From Smittium mucronatum (taxonomy: Eukaryota; Kickxellomycota; Harpellomycetes; Harpellales; Legeriomycetaceae), in the NCBI GenBank assembly GCA_001953115.1, contig LSSL01000419.1, forward strand, positions 10,724 to 36,573: a stretch of 25,850 nucleotides of DNA, written 5' to 3'. The notes under the pieces were generated by a model. That model was given only the letters and a program-made list of their open reading frames with translations, had not been told where the DNA came from and did not search any database. Each line of letters starts with the position of its first letter. Position 1 is the first letter of the stretch. This document shows positions 9,352-19,570 of this stretch, in pieces. Position numbers and translations under genes: made by a program.

Positions 9352-9553
9352 TGTAATGACCAAATCATTATTTATTGCTCACATTACCCCTGATTTCATG
9401 TTTCAATTTAATTTACTATTTTATCAATTTTATAATACACTTATAAGCAGCTCGCATTCCTACTTTTGGAAATGCAAGCTTTTCAACTAGTCTAATATTT
9501 TAATTCCTTGAAATATACTTATTCTAAAACCCACATTTTTCCGATTCCTTACA
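9352..9553 (+). repeat. 3' LTR
   Basis: It has the same length and termini as the 5' LTR. It keeps TATAAG at 9442-9447 and AAGCTTTTCAA at 9476-9486, which is the exact reverse complement of the primer site at 4296-4306. About 89% of positions match the 5' LTR, and transversions slightly outnumber transitions among the differences. Immediately upstream, the purine-rich AAGGTAGGGTAG (9340-9351) is the best candidate polypurine tract, broken by two T residues. Confidence 0.93.
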
Positions 9554-9795
9554 TACGAATATAAAGTGGGGACGAAAGAAAAGATTAAACAGCTTCCTTT
9601 TCCTCAATTAGGAAAAAGGGTTGTTTAAGTCATTAATCTTATTAGCTGGCTTAAAGATTTGTTCTGTTAGCTGTAGTGTATAGTGCCAAACTATACGCTA
9701 GAGTCAATCCTTGAAATTTTAAATGTTCAAGGACTTTTATTGTGATTTCCCATTGTTTTGGATAATCATTATGTGGCGAGAATGTAATTCTTACA

Positions 9796-10081
9796 ATAGG
9801 ATAGTGATGACTATAATTTAACCACTTGTCTTAGGAGGGTAAAAGCGTAAAATTTCTATCAGATAAAATTTTAGTGAAACGAAGAAAGAAACATTTATAT
9901 AAAAAATTATTTGTAAATTGTTATAGCTTAAGTTAAGTTTTAGCCAAAGGAAAAAAAAATTCCGATGTTTTTATTTCGAAAAATTTTTTGGACAACAATG
10001 ACTAGTAAAAACTAGATTATATAAATATTTTCCAGGATTTATATATTTTTTTGTAAATTTGTCTACCGATTAACGCAAATC
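9796..10081 (+). repeat. Dispersed repeat, copy B, downstream of the retrotransposon
   Basis: This is the partner of 3518-3845. It shares the same ordered blocks, starting at ATAGGATAG and ending in TTTGTCTACCGATTAA. A short stretch at about 23235-23253 (TTTTGTCTAACCGATTAA) resembles the tail alone. The two copies flank the LTR element in direct orientation, but at distances that do not suggest the element landed inside a single copy. Confidence 0.5.
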
Positions 10082-10201
10082 AATAAAAATATATCATATA
10101 TTTCATTTTCATACAATTAAACTTTAAAAATGAAAAATTTCTTCAAAATGATGTATATTGAGCCAAAGTTAGTAAACTGTTAAAAAAATTTGGAAAAATT
10201 G

Positions 10202-10518
10202 AGAAATATGCCGATTTTAAGAGATTATCGCAAAAATAGACAGATTTTAAAAGTATTTGGAAAAATAGTCAAACTTTTAATTTGATCTTCCTCTATGGCG
10301 AATAGAAATGAATTATTTTTTAGTGATAAAATGTATGGTTAATATTTAAACACTATGTAATCAAATTAATTGGAGCTTTAATTGGAGCTTCAGGTGACAC
10401 TAAAGAGTAATTAATGACCCTGGATCTGAGCAGTAAAAGAAGGTGGAGGGATAGTTAATATCTGATATATTACTTCGTGAAAATATGCCACTCTATAGGT
10501 GTCATAGATGGCATTAAA
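10202..10518 (+). repeat. Large inverted repeat, left arm
   Basis: This 317-bp arm is the reverse complement of 11398-11710. Reading the two by eye I find four substitutions and one 4-bp indel (extra bases near 10234), about 98-99% identity. Weak similarity continues a few bases inward. The arm contains a tandem AATTGGAGCTT pair and ends inwardly with a hairpin at 10485-10514. No open frame and no flanking target duplication is visible. Confidence 0.95.
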
Positions 10519-11397
10519 CTACATTTTATAATCGATTCCCTTTATAATTATGCTATTAGCTTTAAGAGATGCATTTATGAGAAGAACAAGTATGTTGAAG
10601 TTAAAAAATGGGGGATATAAAGTAGAATCAATACTTTTATAAACTTATATAAATCAAAAACAAGCAAAATTTAAAACCGGAACATCGTCTATTAATTATA
10701 CTGATAATTTTTGAGAAAAAAACAGGAATAAACGTTTTTATTTCGAATTCAATATTTTTAGAACCCCGTATAAGGAGCCGGATTTATATTTTGTCTTTTG
10801 AAATATATGTATTTAAAATAAATGCACTATAAAACAACAAAAGATTATGAAAAAAAAATCTAAAAGAACATTAGATTTTAAAAATATCGAAAACACACTC
10901 TCGGAAACCTTTTTTTTGACAATGAATACACATTCAATAACTCAATTGGTATTATTATTTTTAGTTTATCTTTAACTTGACTTACTTATCCTCTTTGCTT
11001 TCACAATCAGTATATATTTGTAGTGTCTATTGGAACTTATGAAATATTATGATGGAGTGTAAGTTTGTCATTCTTGTAAATAATAATTATCTAAGTTAGT
11101 AAAACATAGTATAGTTCCCGGGAATAAAGCGTATAATAGGAAATCAATTCATTAAAAACATTGCATAGTTCATTTAGAGGCTTTTATGTTATGCTTGATG
11201 CTAAACGATTAAGCTCAATGACATTATTTTGCAATTGTTTCAACAACTATTAGCTTATTCTTTTAATAATTGAAGGTGATACGGGTCTCTTAGCAACTTG
11301 TTCACATGAGGGTTCTTTAATTAGGCCTTCAAGGCGATGAAAGTTTATATAGATTCCAAAACCTTAATTTCTTGTTATTTTTTAGTAAAAATTTAGT
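10519..11397. other. Centre of the inverted repeat, no gene seen
   Basis: The 879 bp between the arms are AT-rich with no convincing open frame on either strand and no recognised transposase motif. It could be the internal part of a non-autonomous foldback element or simply host DNA between two inverted insertions. Confidence 0.6.
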
Positions 11398-11710
11398 TTT
11401 AATGCCATCTATGACACCTATAGAGTGGCATATTTTCAACAAGTAATATATCAGATATTAACTATCCCTCCACCTTCTTTTACTGCTCAGATCCAGGGTC
11501 ATTAGTTACTCTTTAGTGTCACCTGAAGCTCCAATTAAAGCTCCAATTAATTTGATTACATAGTGTTTAAATATTAACCATACATTTTATCACTAAAAAA
11601 TAATTCATTTCTATTCGCCATAGAGGAAGATCAAATTAAAAGTTTGATTATTTTTCCAAATACTTTTAAAATCTGTCTTTGCGATAATCTCTTAAAATCG
11701 GCATATTTCT
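11398..11710 (-). repeat. Large inverted repeat, right arm
   Basis: This is the partner of 10202-10518, 313 bp long. Its outer end (11710) is about 495 bp upstream of the leucyl-tRNA synthetase start codon. Sequence matching stops abruptly at both outer ends. Confidence 0.95.
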
Positions 11711-12204
11711 GCTATTTGCCATTTATTTTCTATCTCTGAATTGTAGGATAGCCTGATAGACTAATAATATGCAGTAATAATTGACTAGCAGTGTTTTCAA
11801 TGGATATGATTGCTGAAATCCTAATATTACATGGACGGTAAAACCAGTAACAGAGGGTAACATTCTCTTAAGCTAATGGAATTTGTTAGAAAAAATTTGA
11901 TCAGAAAATAAACATCCAATAAATTTTATTATTCACTGTTATTGGCACTAATTGATGTGATAGAAAATATCAGTCTACAATGGGATTGGCTCCAGCAAGT
12001 CGTGTCTAAGGTTAATCATTGTCGGCAAATAAGGGTATAATCAACGGTTGGTAGACTGAAATATATAGGGACGCAAAATATTGATAGATCAAAAGATCTA
12101 GCGCGCAAATTTTTAGCTCTATAAACATTACTTTCGTTATTCCTTAAGTATAATTCATCATCAATAAACCATTCTGCGCTGTTTCTGAGTTCTAGTTTAC
12201 AAAA
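11711..12204 (+). promoter_or_regulatory. Upstream region of leucyl-tRNA synthetase
   Basis: This is 494 bp of moderately AT-rich DNA between the inverted repeat and the start codon. A TATAAA lies at 12120-12125, about 80 bp before the ATG. The ATG has a favourable context (ACAAAAATGG). No other regulatory motif can be argued from the sequence alone, and the TATA-like element may be chance in such AT-rich DNA. Confidence 0.35.
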
Positions 12205-15200
12205 ATGGCAGAAGTTGTTGCTGAACAAAAGGTAGCTTTCCCTTATTACTGGTTTCCTTGCATCAGATTCTCTTCCACATTTTCTCATTTTCTTTTGTAC
12301 TTCTATATAGACCTCAAAAAGAGATGCCTTGAGAAAGATAGAATCTACCTATCAAAAACTTTGGAAAGACAACAAGGCCTTTGAAAAAAACTCTCCTGCC
12401 GTTGCCTCCGAACTTGAAGCCGATTGGAAAAATGCCAATAAAGAAAATCAAAAATATATGGCAACCTTTCCTTATCCATATATGAACGGAAAGCTGCATT
12501 TAGGTCATTCTTTTTCTTTCAGCAAGGCCGAATTCTCTGTTAGATGGAATCAATTAAAGGGAAAGAATGCCTTGTTTCCATTTGGCTTCCATGCCACTGG
12601 AATGCCAATTAAGGTATTTCATCTATTTAAAAAAACCATCTTTTAAATGTTTACTGTCTAAATTAGTTCGTTTTTACATTAATTCCACCTTTTTCTGTTT
12701 TAATAATTAAGGCTTCAGCCGATAAAATTGCCAGGGAGATTGAACTATTTGGACCAGATTTCTCCGGTTTTAGTGAAGCTGATGAAATTGAATCTGATTT
12801 GAAATCTCTTTCTGTGAATAAATCTGCAAAGTCTGCACCTAAACCGGCAAGAAATCCATATCAATTTGAAATTATGCTGTCCTTAGGAATTGATAGGAAC
12901 GAGATCAAAAAGTTTGCTGAACCAAAATACTGGCTAGATACCTTCATACCAATGGCCATTAATGATGTTACCACCATGGGTTGCTGCGTTGATTGGAGAA
13001 GATCTTTCACTACTACCGACATCAATCCTTATTATGATAGCTTTGCTCGTTGGCAGTTTCTTCGTTTTAAAGAAATGGGGAACATAAAATTTGGTAAAAG
13101 ATATACCATTTGGAGTATTAAAGATGGCCAACCTTGTATGGACCATGATCGTTACTCAGGCGAAGGTATCGGTCCTCAAGAATACACTGCGATAAAGCTC
13201 AAGGTTCTTGATTTCAGCCCTCAAGCCAACGAAATCGTATCCCAATACCAAACCAGTTCCTCTATCCAAAGCTCAAGCACTTTCTATTTAGTTGCTGCTA
13301 CCCTACGCCCTGAAACCATGTATGGCCAAACAAATTGTTTTGTTGGTGTAAACATCGATTATGGCTTTTTCGATATAGGCAATGGAAATATTTACATTAC
13401 AACCGAAAGAGCCGCCAAAAATATGGCTTATCAAGGGAACAGTTTGATACCAGATCAAGTAACCTGCTTAGGAAATATTAAAGGATCAGATCTTATTGGA
13501 TCTAAAGTCAGTGCACCCCTTAGCTCTTATGATCATGTTTACGTTTTGCCTATGGAAAACGTTTTGGCGAATAAAGGAACTGGTGTTGTAACCTCTGTTC
13601 CCAGCGACTCTCCTGTAGATTTCATTTCTTTGCGTGATTTGAAACGAAAGCCCGAATATTACAAAATAGATCCCTCTTGGGTTGAAAATTATAATCCAGT
13701 AGATGTAATAGAAACAAATCTTTATGGAACCCAAACTGCTCCTTTCCTTTGCGAAAGCCTTAAAATTCAGTCTCAAAAAGACATTTCTCAATTGGATGAA
13801 GCTAAAGAACTTTCTTACAAAGAAGGTTTCTACAATGGAAAAATGGCTGCAGGAAAATATAAGGGCATGAGTGTCCAGGATGCTAAACCATTGATAAGAG
13901 CTGATTTAATAGCTAGTGGTGATGGATTTGCTTACGCAGAACCTGAGGGCTTGGTAATCAGTCGCAGCGGTGATGAATGTATTGTGGCTTTGTGCGATCA
14001 ATGGTATTTTAATTATGGCGAGTCTGAATGGCGCAAGCTTGTTGAGTCATATCTTGAAACTATGAATACAGGGTCTGCTGAAGCTAGAAACCAATTCAAG
14101 GCTACCCTCGCTTGGTTAGGCCAATGGGCATGTGCTCGATCTTTTGGGTTAGGAAGTAAAGTTCCTTGGGACGAAAGCATTTTAATCGAATCGCTCTCAG
14201 ATTCTACTATTTACATGTCTTACTATACTGTAAGTCATTTGCTTCACCCTAAATCTGTCGATGGTAGTGATGTTGGCCCTCTTAAATTAACACATGAAGA
14301 CATGAATTATGAAGCTTGGGACTATGTGTTTTTGGGTAAGACTCTCCCTGATAGCTATCCCAAAAAAAAGGAATTAGCTGAACTTAGAAAGTCTTTCCTG
14401 TATTGGTACCCAATGGATCTTAGAACTTCTGGCAAAGATTTGATACAAAATCATCTTTCATTTTGTTTGTATAACCATGCTGCCATGTTCCCAGCTGAAC
14501 TGCAACCTAGAGCTATGCATGTTAATGGTCATTTGTTGTTAAATGGTAATAAGATGTCTAAGAGCTCTGGAAACTTTATGACTCTCGGAGATAGTCTACA
14601 GAAATATGGAGCCGATGCAACAAGGATAGCATTAGCAGACGCTGGAGATGGTCTAGAGGATGCTAATTTTGAGGTGGCCACTGCTAATGCTTCAATTCTA
14701 AGGTTATATCTTGTGATTGAATGGGCTATGGGAGTTTTTGGAGTTAACGATGGTCTTGAGTTTGCAAAAACCGAGTCTGTAGAAATGCGTCAAGAGGATT
14801 CTCCATTGGACTTGTTTGATAGGGTATTTTTGTCTATGATAGACAAATTAACTATCGAAACTTATAATGCCTATGAATCTTCAACCTACAGATTAGCCCT
14901 CAAATCCTCATTTTACGAAATGTTATCTGCTAGAGATTGGTATCGCGAGGTAACAACCGTCTCTGGGCTGTGCATGCACAAAGGTGTTATTAGATCATTC
15001 GTAACTAGCTTAGCTAGACTTACTTGCCCAATAGTGCCTCATTGGGCAGAGCATTTATATACGCATGTCTTGAAAAACAAAGGATCGGTATTCGATGAAA
15101 AGATCTCAATCGATTCTTTGATTACTCCCCAAAAAGCCATGGAAATTGAAAAAGATTTGGCTATCGGTGATTACATCAAGAAATTGGTTAAATCTATAAG

Positions 15201-15663
15201 AGAAGCCGAAGTCCTCTTGATGAAGCAATCTAAAGCTAAAAAACTCAAAACTTTAGCACAATTTGACCCTAAACAACCAAAAAAACTTGAAATAGTAGTA
15301 TCCAAGACATTCCCAAAATGGCAAACTGATATTGTGGATGTATTGAAGGCAAATTTCGTGAATGGTGAATTTAATGATGCAGAAATTAGAGCCAATTTGG
15401 GAAAGATGGGCATATTGAAAGATAAGAAGACCATGCCATTTGCAAATGAAATCAAGAAAAATGTGGCCAAGTTTGGTGCTGATGAAGCTTTTGACCGGAA
15501 ATTGTTGTTCGACGAACGGGAGATTTTAAGCGAGTTAGTCATAACTTACATTAAAGCCAGCTGCGGATACGTGTCTGTAGATGTGATAGAATTAGAAGAA
15601 AATGCCGAAAATACTAAGAATTCTAGCCCAGGTTCTCCTTCATTCTCGATTTCCAACATCTAA
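12205..15663 (+). CDS. LEURS: Leucyl-tRNA synthetase, cytosolic, three exons
   Basis: Joined exons 12205-12231, 12311-12613 and 12712-15663 encode about 1,093 residues, close to yeast Cdc60 (about 1,090). It charges tRNA-Leu with leucine in the cytosol. The class I HIGH signature is HLGH at residues 72-75 inside [11 protein letters not shown], and KMSKS is at 724-728. The CP1 editing insertion shows TLRPETMYG (307-315) and VPSDSPVDF, in which the conserved editing Asp (413) is kept although the variable residue before it is Val. WACAR with [10 protein letters not shown] and SLSDSTIYM mark the leucine-specific core. The first exon encodes only nine residues; joining it to exon 2 gives [12 protein letters not shown], matching the family N-terminus, which decides the start. 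No internal stops and GC near 40%: this gene looks functional. Confidence 0.95.
12232..12310 (+). other. LeuRS intron 1
   Basis: This 79-nt phase-0 intron starts GTAGCT and ends TATATAG with a pyrimidine-rich 3' half. It is supported because reading straight through hits stops, whereas splicing joins AAG to ACC and restores the family N-terminal helix. Confidence 0.8.
12614..12711 (+). other. LeuRS intron 2
   Basis: This 98-nt phase-0 intron starts GTATTT and ends AATTAAG. It splits the conserved [10 protein letters not shown] / ASADKIARE segment. Unspliced reading stops in TTTTAAATG, so removal is required. Confidence 0.92.
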
Positions 15664-16160
15664 TAACTTTTAGACACATTTTATCATTAGCAATGCTTCA
15701 TAATATGGCTTCTATAGTTATTGATTTAATATTTTTAGTTTCTTAAATATTAATTAATAATTTTGCATGTATTCTTTGAGATTTTTTAAGAATGTAACAT
15801 TTTTTCGATCACCACTCTTCAGGCTTTTTAAATAAAATTCGATTGATTTCATTGCATAGCCAAATTATATTTATGATTATCTGCTTGTTTTTTTGGGTAC
15901 ACGCCTGAGTTGTTTTTGAGAATTTTTTTTTTAATTTTTCGATCTAAATCTAAAAAAACAAAGTTTAGAGAATAATTAAATGAAAGGAAAAACTGATATC
16001 AAAAAAGGCAATTGAATAAAAATAAAATTGATTTTATTTAATTATAATGACCCACTCCAACTTAATTTTTTTATTATCAAAAAGCTCGATAAAAGCTATT
16101 TTACTGAATGGAAAAAGCTATAGCTGAATTTTGTTTTTTTTAATTTTTTTCAAACGCGAA
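15664..16160. other. Intergenic region after LeuRS
   Basis: AT-rich sequence between the LeuRS stop and the C-terminal end of the pogo-like relic. Apart from the AATAAA at 15831-15836 I see nothing in it. Confidence 0.6.
15831..15836 (+). terminator. Possible LeuRS polyadenylation signal
   Basis: AATAAA lies 168 nt after the LeuRS stop codon. In DNA this AT-rich the hexamer is common, so it is only a candidate. Confidence 0.3.
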
Positions 16161-17179
16161 CTAATTTGTGGTAGCTTTGTAATGATTTTTTAATGGCTTC
16201 TTCACCTTTCCTGCCCTAATGCGATCTTTATCTTTCTCGCGTAAAATCACAATATGTCTTTCAATGAGATAAATACTTTTATTTATAGCCGGTATTTTCT
16301 CTTGAATTATTCCATTAAATTAATTTTCCTCTTCTGATGGAATAGGTACTGTACAATATGACCCCAGATTTAATCCTTCATCATCCGAACTATTCTTATT
16401 AGAGCAGTGCTAATGTCATTTAGTAATAGTTAATCATATCCCAAACTATGCACCATGAGATAAAAACGATATTTTTAACACGGATAAATATAATTTTATG
16501 AATAAATAATCCTTATCATGAGTCCTTATCATTTTTTTTTCCAAATTACAATTAGGCGCGACTGGGGAATAGTTTTCCATGAATCAGATAATAATTGAAC
16601 ACAATAATTGATTTTAAAACCTTTTCGAAATTGATGTAATGATGCCATTCCATTCAAGAAATCATTTAGCAATTTAAACCAAAATTTTAAATATTTCGCC
16701 TTTAATTTTGGTATAAAATCCTGTTCCATTTTTTCTATCAATGAATTTTTGTTTGGAGAAATAAATAAATGAAAAAAGTTAAGAATTTCTTAAAGATATT
16801 TATGATGAGCAGATGTTTTTTTGGATAAAAAGATTATTTTAAAACATTTATTATTATTTTCACAATAGTTTTTCAATTCTGAATAATGCTCATTTTTGAA
16901 TGAAATCCAGGATATATACTTGGTTAAGTAGCTTTTTTTTTTTTGAAGATATTTAAATAACTAAAGATTCGTTTTTTTAAACCCCTTAAAAAACTTAGTT
17001 TCAAATGCTTTGATAACCGTAGGATTAAGTCTACAATCTTCCGATGAATTTGACACAACAATCAGTTTAAATTTGCTTTTTTCGGGTTTGTCACCATGAT
17101 TTTTTTTTTCTTCAACAGAAACTTAGGCTCTTGTAGGAATTTTTTTCGAAAATAAACATGCCTCATACATAATAAATAC

Positions 17180-17237
17180 CTATCAAAAAAAATAATTCGC
17201 TTTTATCTCTCTAAATAAAAAAGCGGGGGTTTTATAC
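17180..17237 (-). other. Probable intron in the pogo-like relic
   Basis: On the minus strand a 58-nt segment starts GTATAA and ends TTTTGATAG, between codons CAG (17240-17238) and GTA (17179-17177). It contains stops and shifts frame. Removing it joins YLPFQ to VFIMYEA, which aligns with the family's continuous Y-x-P-x-Q-I-Y-N-x-D-E segment. GT-AG ends and a T-rich 3' part support splicing. Confidence 0.6.
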
Positions 17238-17353
17238 CTGAAATGGGAGATAGTCTCCATCAAAAATGATTTTATTTAATTTTTTTAGGAATTTAATGGT
17301 ATATTGATTTTCAGAATTCGCAGCCTTAATAGTAAATTTTATACCGTGCGAGC

Positions 17354-17377
17354 CTTCTTCTTCTTCTTCTTCTTCTT
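17354..17377 (+). repeat. (CTT)8 microsatellite
   Basis: Eight perfect CTT units; on the minus strand they are AAG lysine codons placed exactly after the FECFK segment of the pogo-like helix-turn-helix, where relatives have a short basic run. Confidence 0.95.
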
Positions 17378-17499
17378 TTTGAAACATTCAAACCGGTCAT
17401 TGATGGCTTCGAATTTTAGATCTTTCTGAATTATTATAATTCAGAGAGTTAGTTGAATGTATATATAGCCTTTTTAAGTACCGTATATGTGATGATACT

Positions 17500-18590
17500 G
17501 TTTTTTTATTTGGCTATCTATATATTATTTTAAATTTCCCTCAGAATTCGAAATTATATCAGAAATTTGATAATAAGATATCTTTATACTACAATCCGAT
17601 TCATTTTTTTCAATTCCACTTAATTTTTCAGATCTTTTCACAATCACCTTGATTTTAGTTTAGTTAAAAATATAAATTTTTCCAACTTTGGAATCTTTTC
17701 ATAATTGGAGAGAGAATATAAAATATTTAACTTTACAAATATCGCAAATTATACCTTTTTTCCTTTTTTTTTTATTCACTTTGAAAAAATTTACTACTTT
17801 TTGAAAACAATCACATCTTTTTAGCACTTTTATATGTATTTATAAAGATACAAGCACAAGAAACCCGCTTTAGTGAAAGTACTTAACAAAAAGGAATTAT
17901 AGAACCGAATCATACGAAAATTAGTAAAATCTTGAATAATAAATATATCTGTAAAAAATATTTTTCATTTTAATTTATTGTAATAGGCGAAAATCATATT
18001 AAATAAAGTCCGAATAACGAGTGTTCTGTGTGGGAAGTACAATTATATATATTTTTTAAGAAAGAAAGGTATTTTCTGCCCATTAAAAACCAATATTTTC
18101 AGACCAAGATGCGATCATTTTATAAAAATATTGGCAATCATAAACATTGATCTTTAGATTTTTCATTTAAAAAAGATAATTCCTGTTTAGGAAAGAATAT
18201 CTTTTTACAATAAAATAGGACTTTAAAAAAAAAAATTTTGGAACAATATCAGAGGCTATAAAAATTTTATTTAGTTTTTTTCCAGAAAAAATCCACTCTC
18301 CGAAGAAAAAAGGCTTAATTATAAACTAACATTAGGTTAATAAGCATATATTTTTGGCCAATATTAATAGTTTAAATCAAATATCTTAGCAGGGATAAAA
18401 AAAAGACAATTCCTGAGAAAAAAGAACTAGTAATAAATTTTCAATATCGAGAAGTAAAGGAAGCATTTCCTACTGCCGTATTAAAAATTTATTATTTTTT
18501 AAATGAAAATTTACCACAATTTTTTATAATTAAACATAAAAAGTACGGATTTCCATTAGTTATTTTTAATTTTTTACAGTTTTACATTTA
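17500..18590. other. AT-rich DNA, no gene seen
   Basis: Homopolymer-rich intergenic sequence. I found no motif or reading frame that I can support. Terminal sequences of the pogo-like element may lie here but cannot be picked out. Confidence 0.5.
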
Positions 18591-19570
18591 TTTACTTACT
18601 ATTAAAGTAGTAAGACCCGAATTTATATCCTAGGTGAAGCTACAGCCCCTTTATGTTCTTAATGTCTCAGCATGCTTGCGGACTGTTTAAGTCACTTATG
18701 ATTTAAATATTATATTATATTTATTTTTATCAATATTTTTGAATAAAGTTATTATTTCATTTTTCAGTAGTAGTTTTACCAGTGTTGGGTCTAGAGTTTT
18801 TATTAGTTTATTAATTTATTAGTTTAGTTATTTTGGTGGGCCGGATCATTAACCATTAGCCCGGTTTATTATTTATAGTTAAATTTCTACTTTCGCTTAG
18901 TGAAGGCATTAGCTTGCATAGTGTTATAAGTATGGTTATGAACAACCATGAATTGTTCGATTCTGGTTCTTATCCTTAACGGTTTGCCCCGGAGGTTGAC
19001 GCTTGGCTATAGGTGGCAAAAGATAGAGATTGAAATGATTTGGTATTAATCTCTTCTGAATTCCCTGAGCTATGTGATGACTTATAAACATCTGTTAACT
19101 TGGTGGGGGAACCAGTGATGGAAGATCTTGTATCTTATTTAATGGGGTTTTTGTTAACTTCCGGCCCGAACCACTTAGCAAGTTTCTATCTTATCCTTCC
19201 TAGCGTGGGTTCTGTACAATTTATTAGTGTTGTCAGTACTTTGAACAAAAAGTGAAGTGTGGATAGGCGGAGCAAGGGAGTAATGCCTGCACTAAGGTCT
19301 CTGCTGGGTGAGGGAAATGAGCACACTAGTAATAGTGCGCTTAGTTTTGCCTCATCTTTAGCCGCGCAACGAGAGTTTAGTAAAGAGGATTATTAACATT
19401 CTAACTGGTATAGAGAATAGGCTTCCGAAAATATTTATATAATTCTGTTATTTTTTTATCATGAATGCGTTCAAAAAAGATGCAGCAAGAAAGCAATATT
19501 ACTTACCTTGGACTTTTATGGTCTTTCATTGGAATTTTCTGGTTTCGAACATGAAAAGATAATCAGTTAA
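18590..19570 (+). pseudogene. GC-elevated island with a stop-broken reading frame, family unknown
   Basis: Base composition rises here well above the surroundings. From ATG 18932 a single plus-strand frame reads protein-like sequence for over 200 codons, broken by scattered stops (for example 18977-18979 and 19394-19396). It has segments such as RFAPEVDAWL, EFPELCDDL, LTSGPNHLASFYLILPSVG and NSALSFASSLAAQREFSKEDY. Frame persistence with point stops suggests an old coding region. The FxPEVDAWL start is faintly like Gag proteins, but I do not recognise the family. Upstream at about 18839-18872, GGGCCGG and GCCCGG form a small GC-rich inverted pair. Confidence 0.4.

Larger units (their letters stand above)
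4092..9553 (+). mobile_element. Ty3/gypsy chromodomain LTR retrotransposon (Tf1/sushi-like), full length but inactive
   Basis: The element runs from TGTAA to TTACA with two equal 202-bp LTRs and the domain order gag, protease, reverse transcriptase, RNase H, integrase, chromodomain, which defines the chromovirus branch of Ty3/gypsy (Metaviridae). The LTRs differ at about 22 of 202 positions by my count, without indels, so the insertion is old. I count two premature stops in gag and eleven in pol, plus three frame breaks (5705-5720, the A-run 7802-7811, and near 7966). The five bases before the 5' LTR (CACTA) and after the 3' LTR (TACGA) do not match as a clean target duplication. Self-priming and -1 frameshift signals (separate entries) place it near Tf1/sushi. 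It cannot make working proteins now, and I infer it is only a remnant. Confidence 0.95.
16161..17500 (-). pseudogene. Decayed pogo/Tigger-like (Tc1/mariner superfamily) transposase
   Basis: Read on the minus strand, the family pattern is followed throughout. The N-terminal CENP-B-like helix-turn-helix is at about 17420-17370 (DLKFEAINDRFECFKKK, cf. FKASNGWLxRFKKR). A following helix segment has NSENQYTIKFLKKL, then after a likely intron VFIMYEACLF (cf. IYNMDETGLF). Next come LIVVSNSSED and FFKGFK, KKTSAHH (cf. DNAPAHP), and SPNKNSLIEKMEQDFI (cf. PPNTTSLIQPMDQGII) with LKAKYLKF. From 17179 to 16529 one frame persists with a few stops. The three catalytic Asp positions are now Tyr (17165-17167), Lys (16820-16822) and Glu (16724-16726). 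A shifted frame from about 16400 to 16161 reads as an acidic then basic C-terminal tail. It is non-functional. No terminal inverted repeats were identified. Confidence 0.85.

Noticed and set aside
4092..9553. Repeat-induced point mutation (C to T) as the cause of decay
   Set aside because: LTR differences include more transversions (about 13) than transitions (about 9) by my count, and the stops are not mainly from C-to-T changes.
4087..9558. Target site duplication of the LTR element
   Set aside because: CACTA before and TACGA after share only three of five positions. This might be an eroded duplication but cannot be claimed.
13486..13791. Minus-strand open frames opposite LeuRS (also 12934-13146 and 15171-15542)
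   Set aside because: Shadows of the real gene on the other strand, with no recognisable protein.
18931..18975. tRNA gene suggested by GTTCGATTC
   Set aside because: No matching T-stem, anticodon arm or acceptor stem can be drawn around it.
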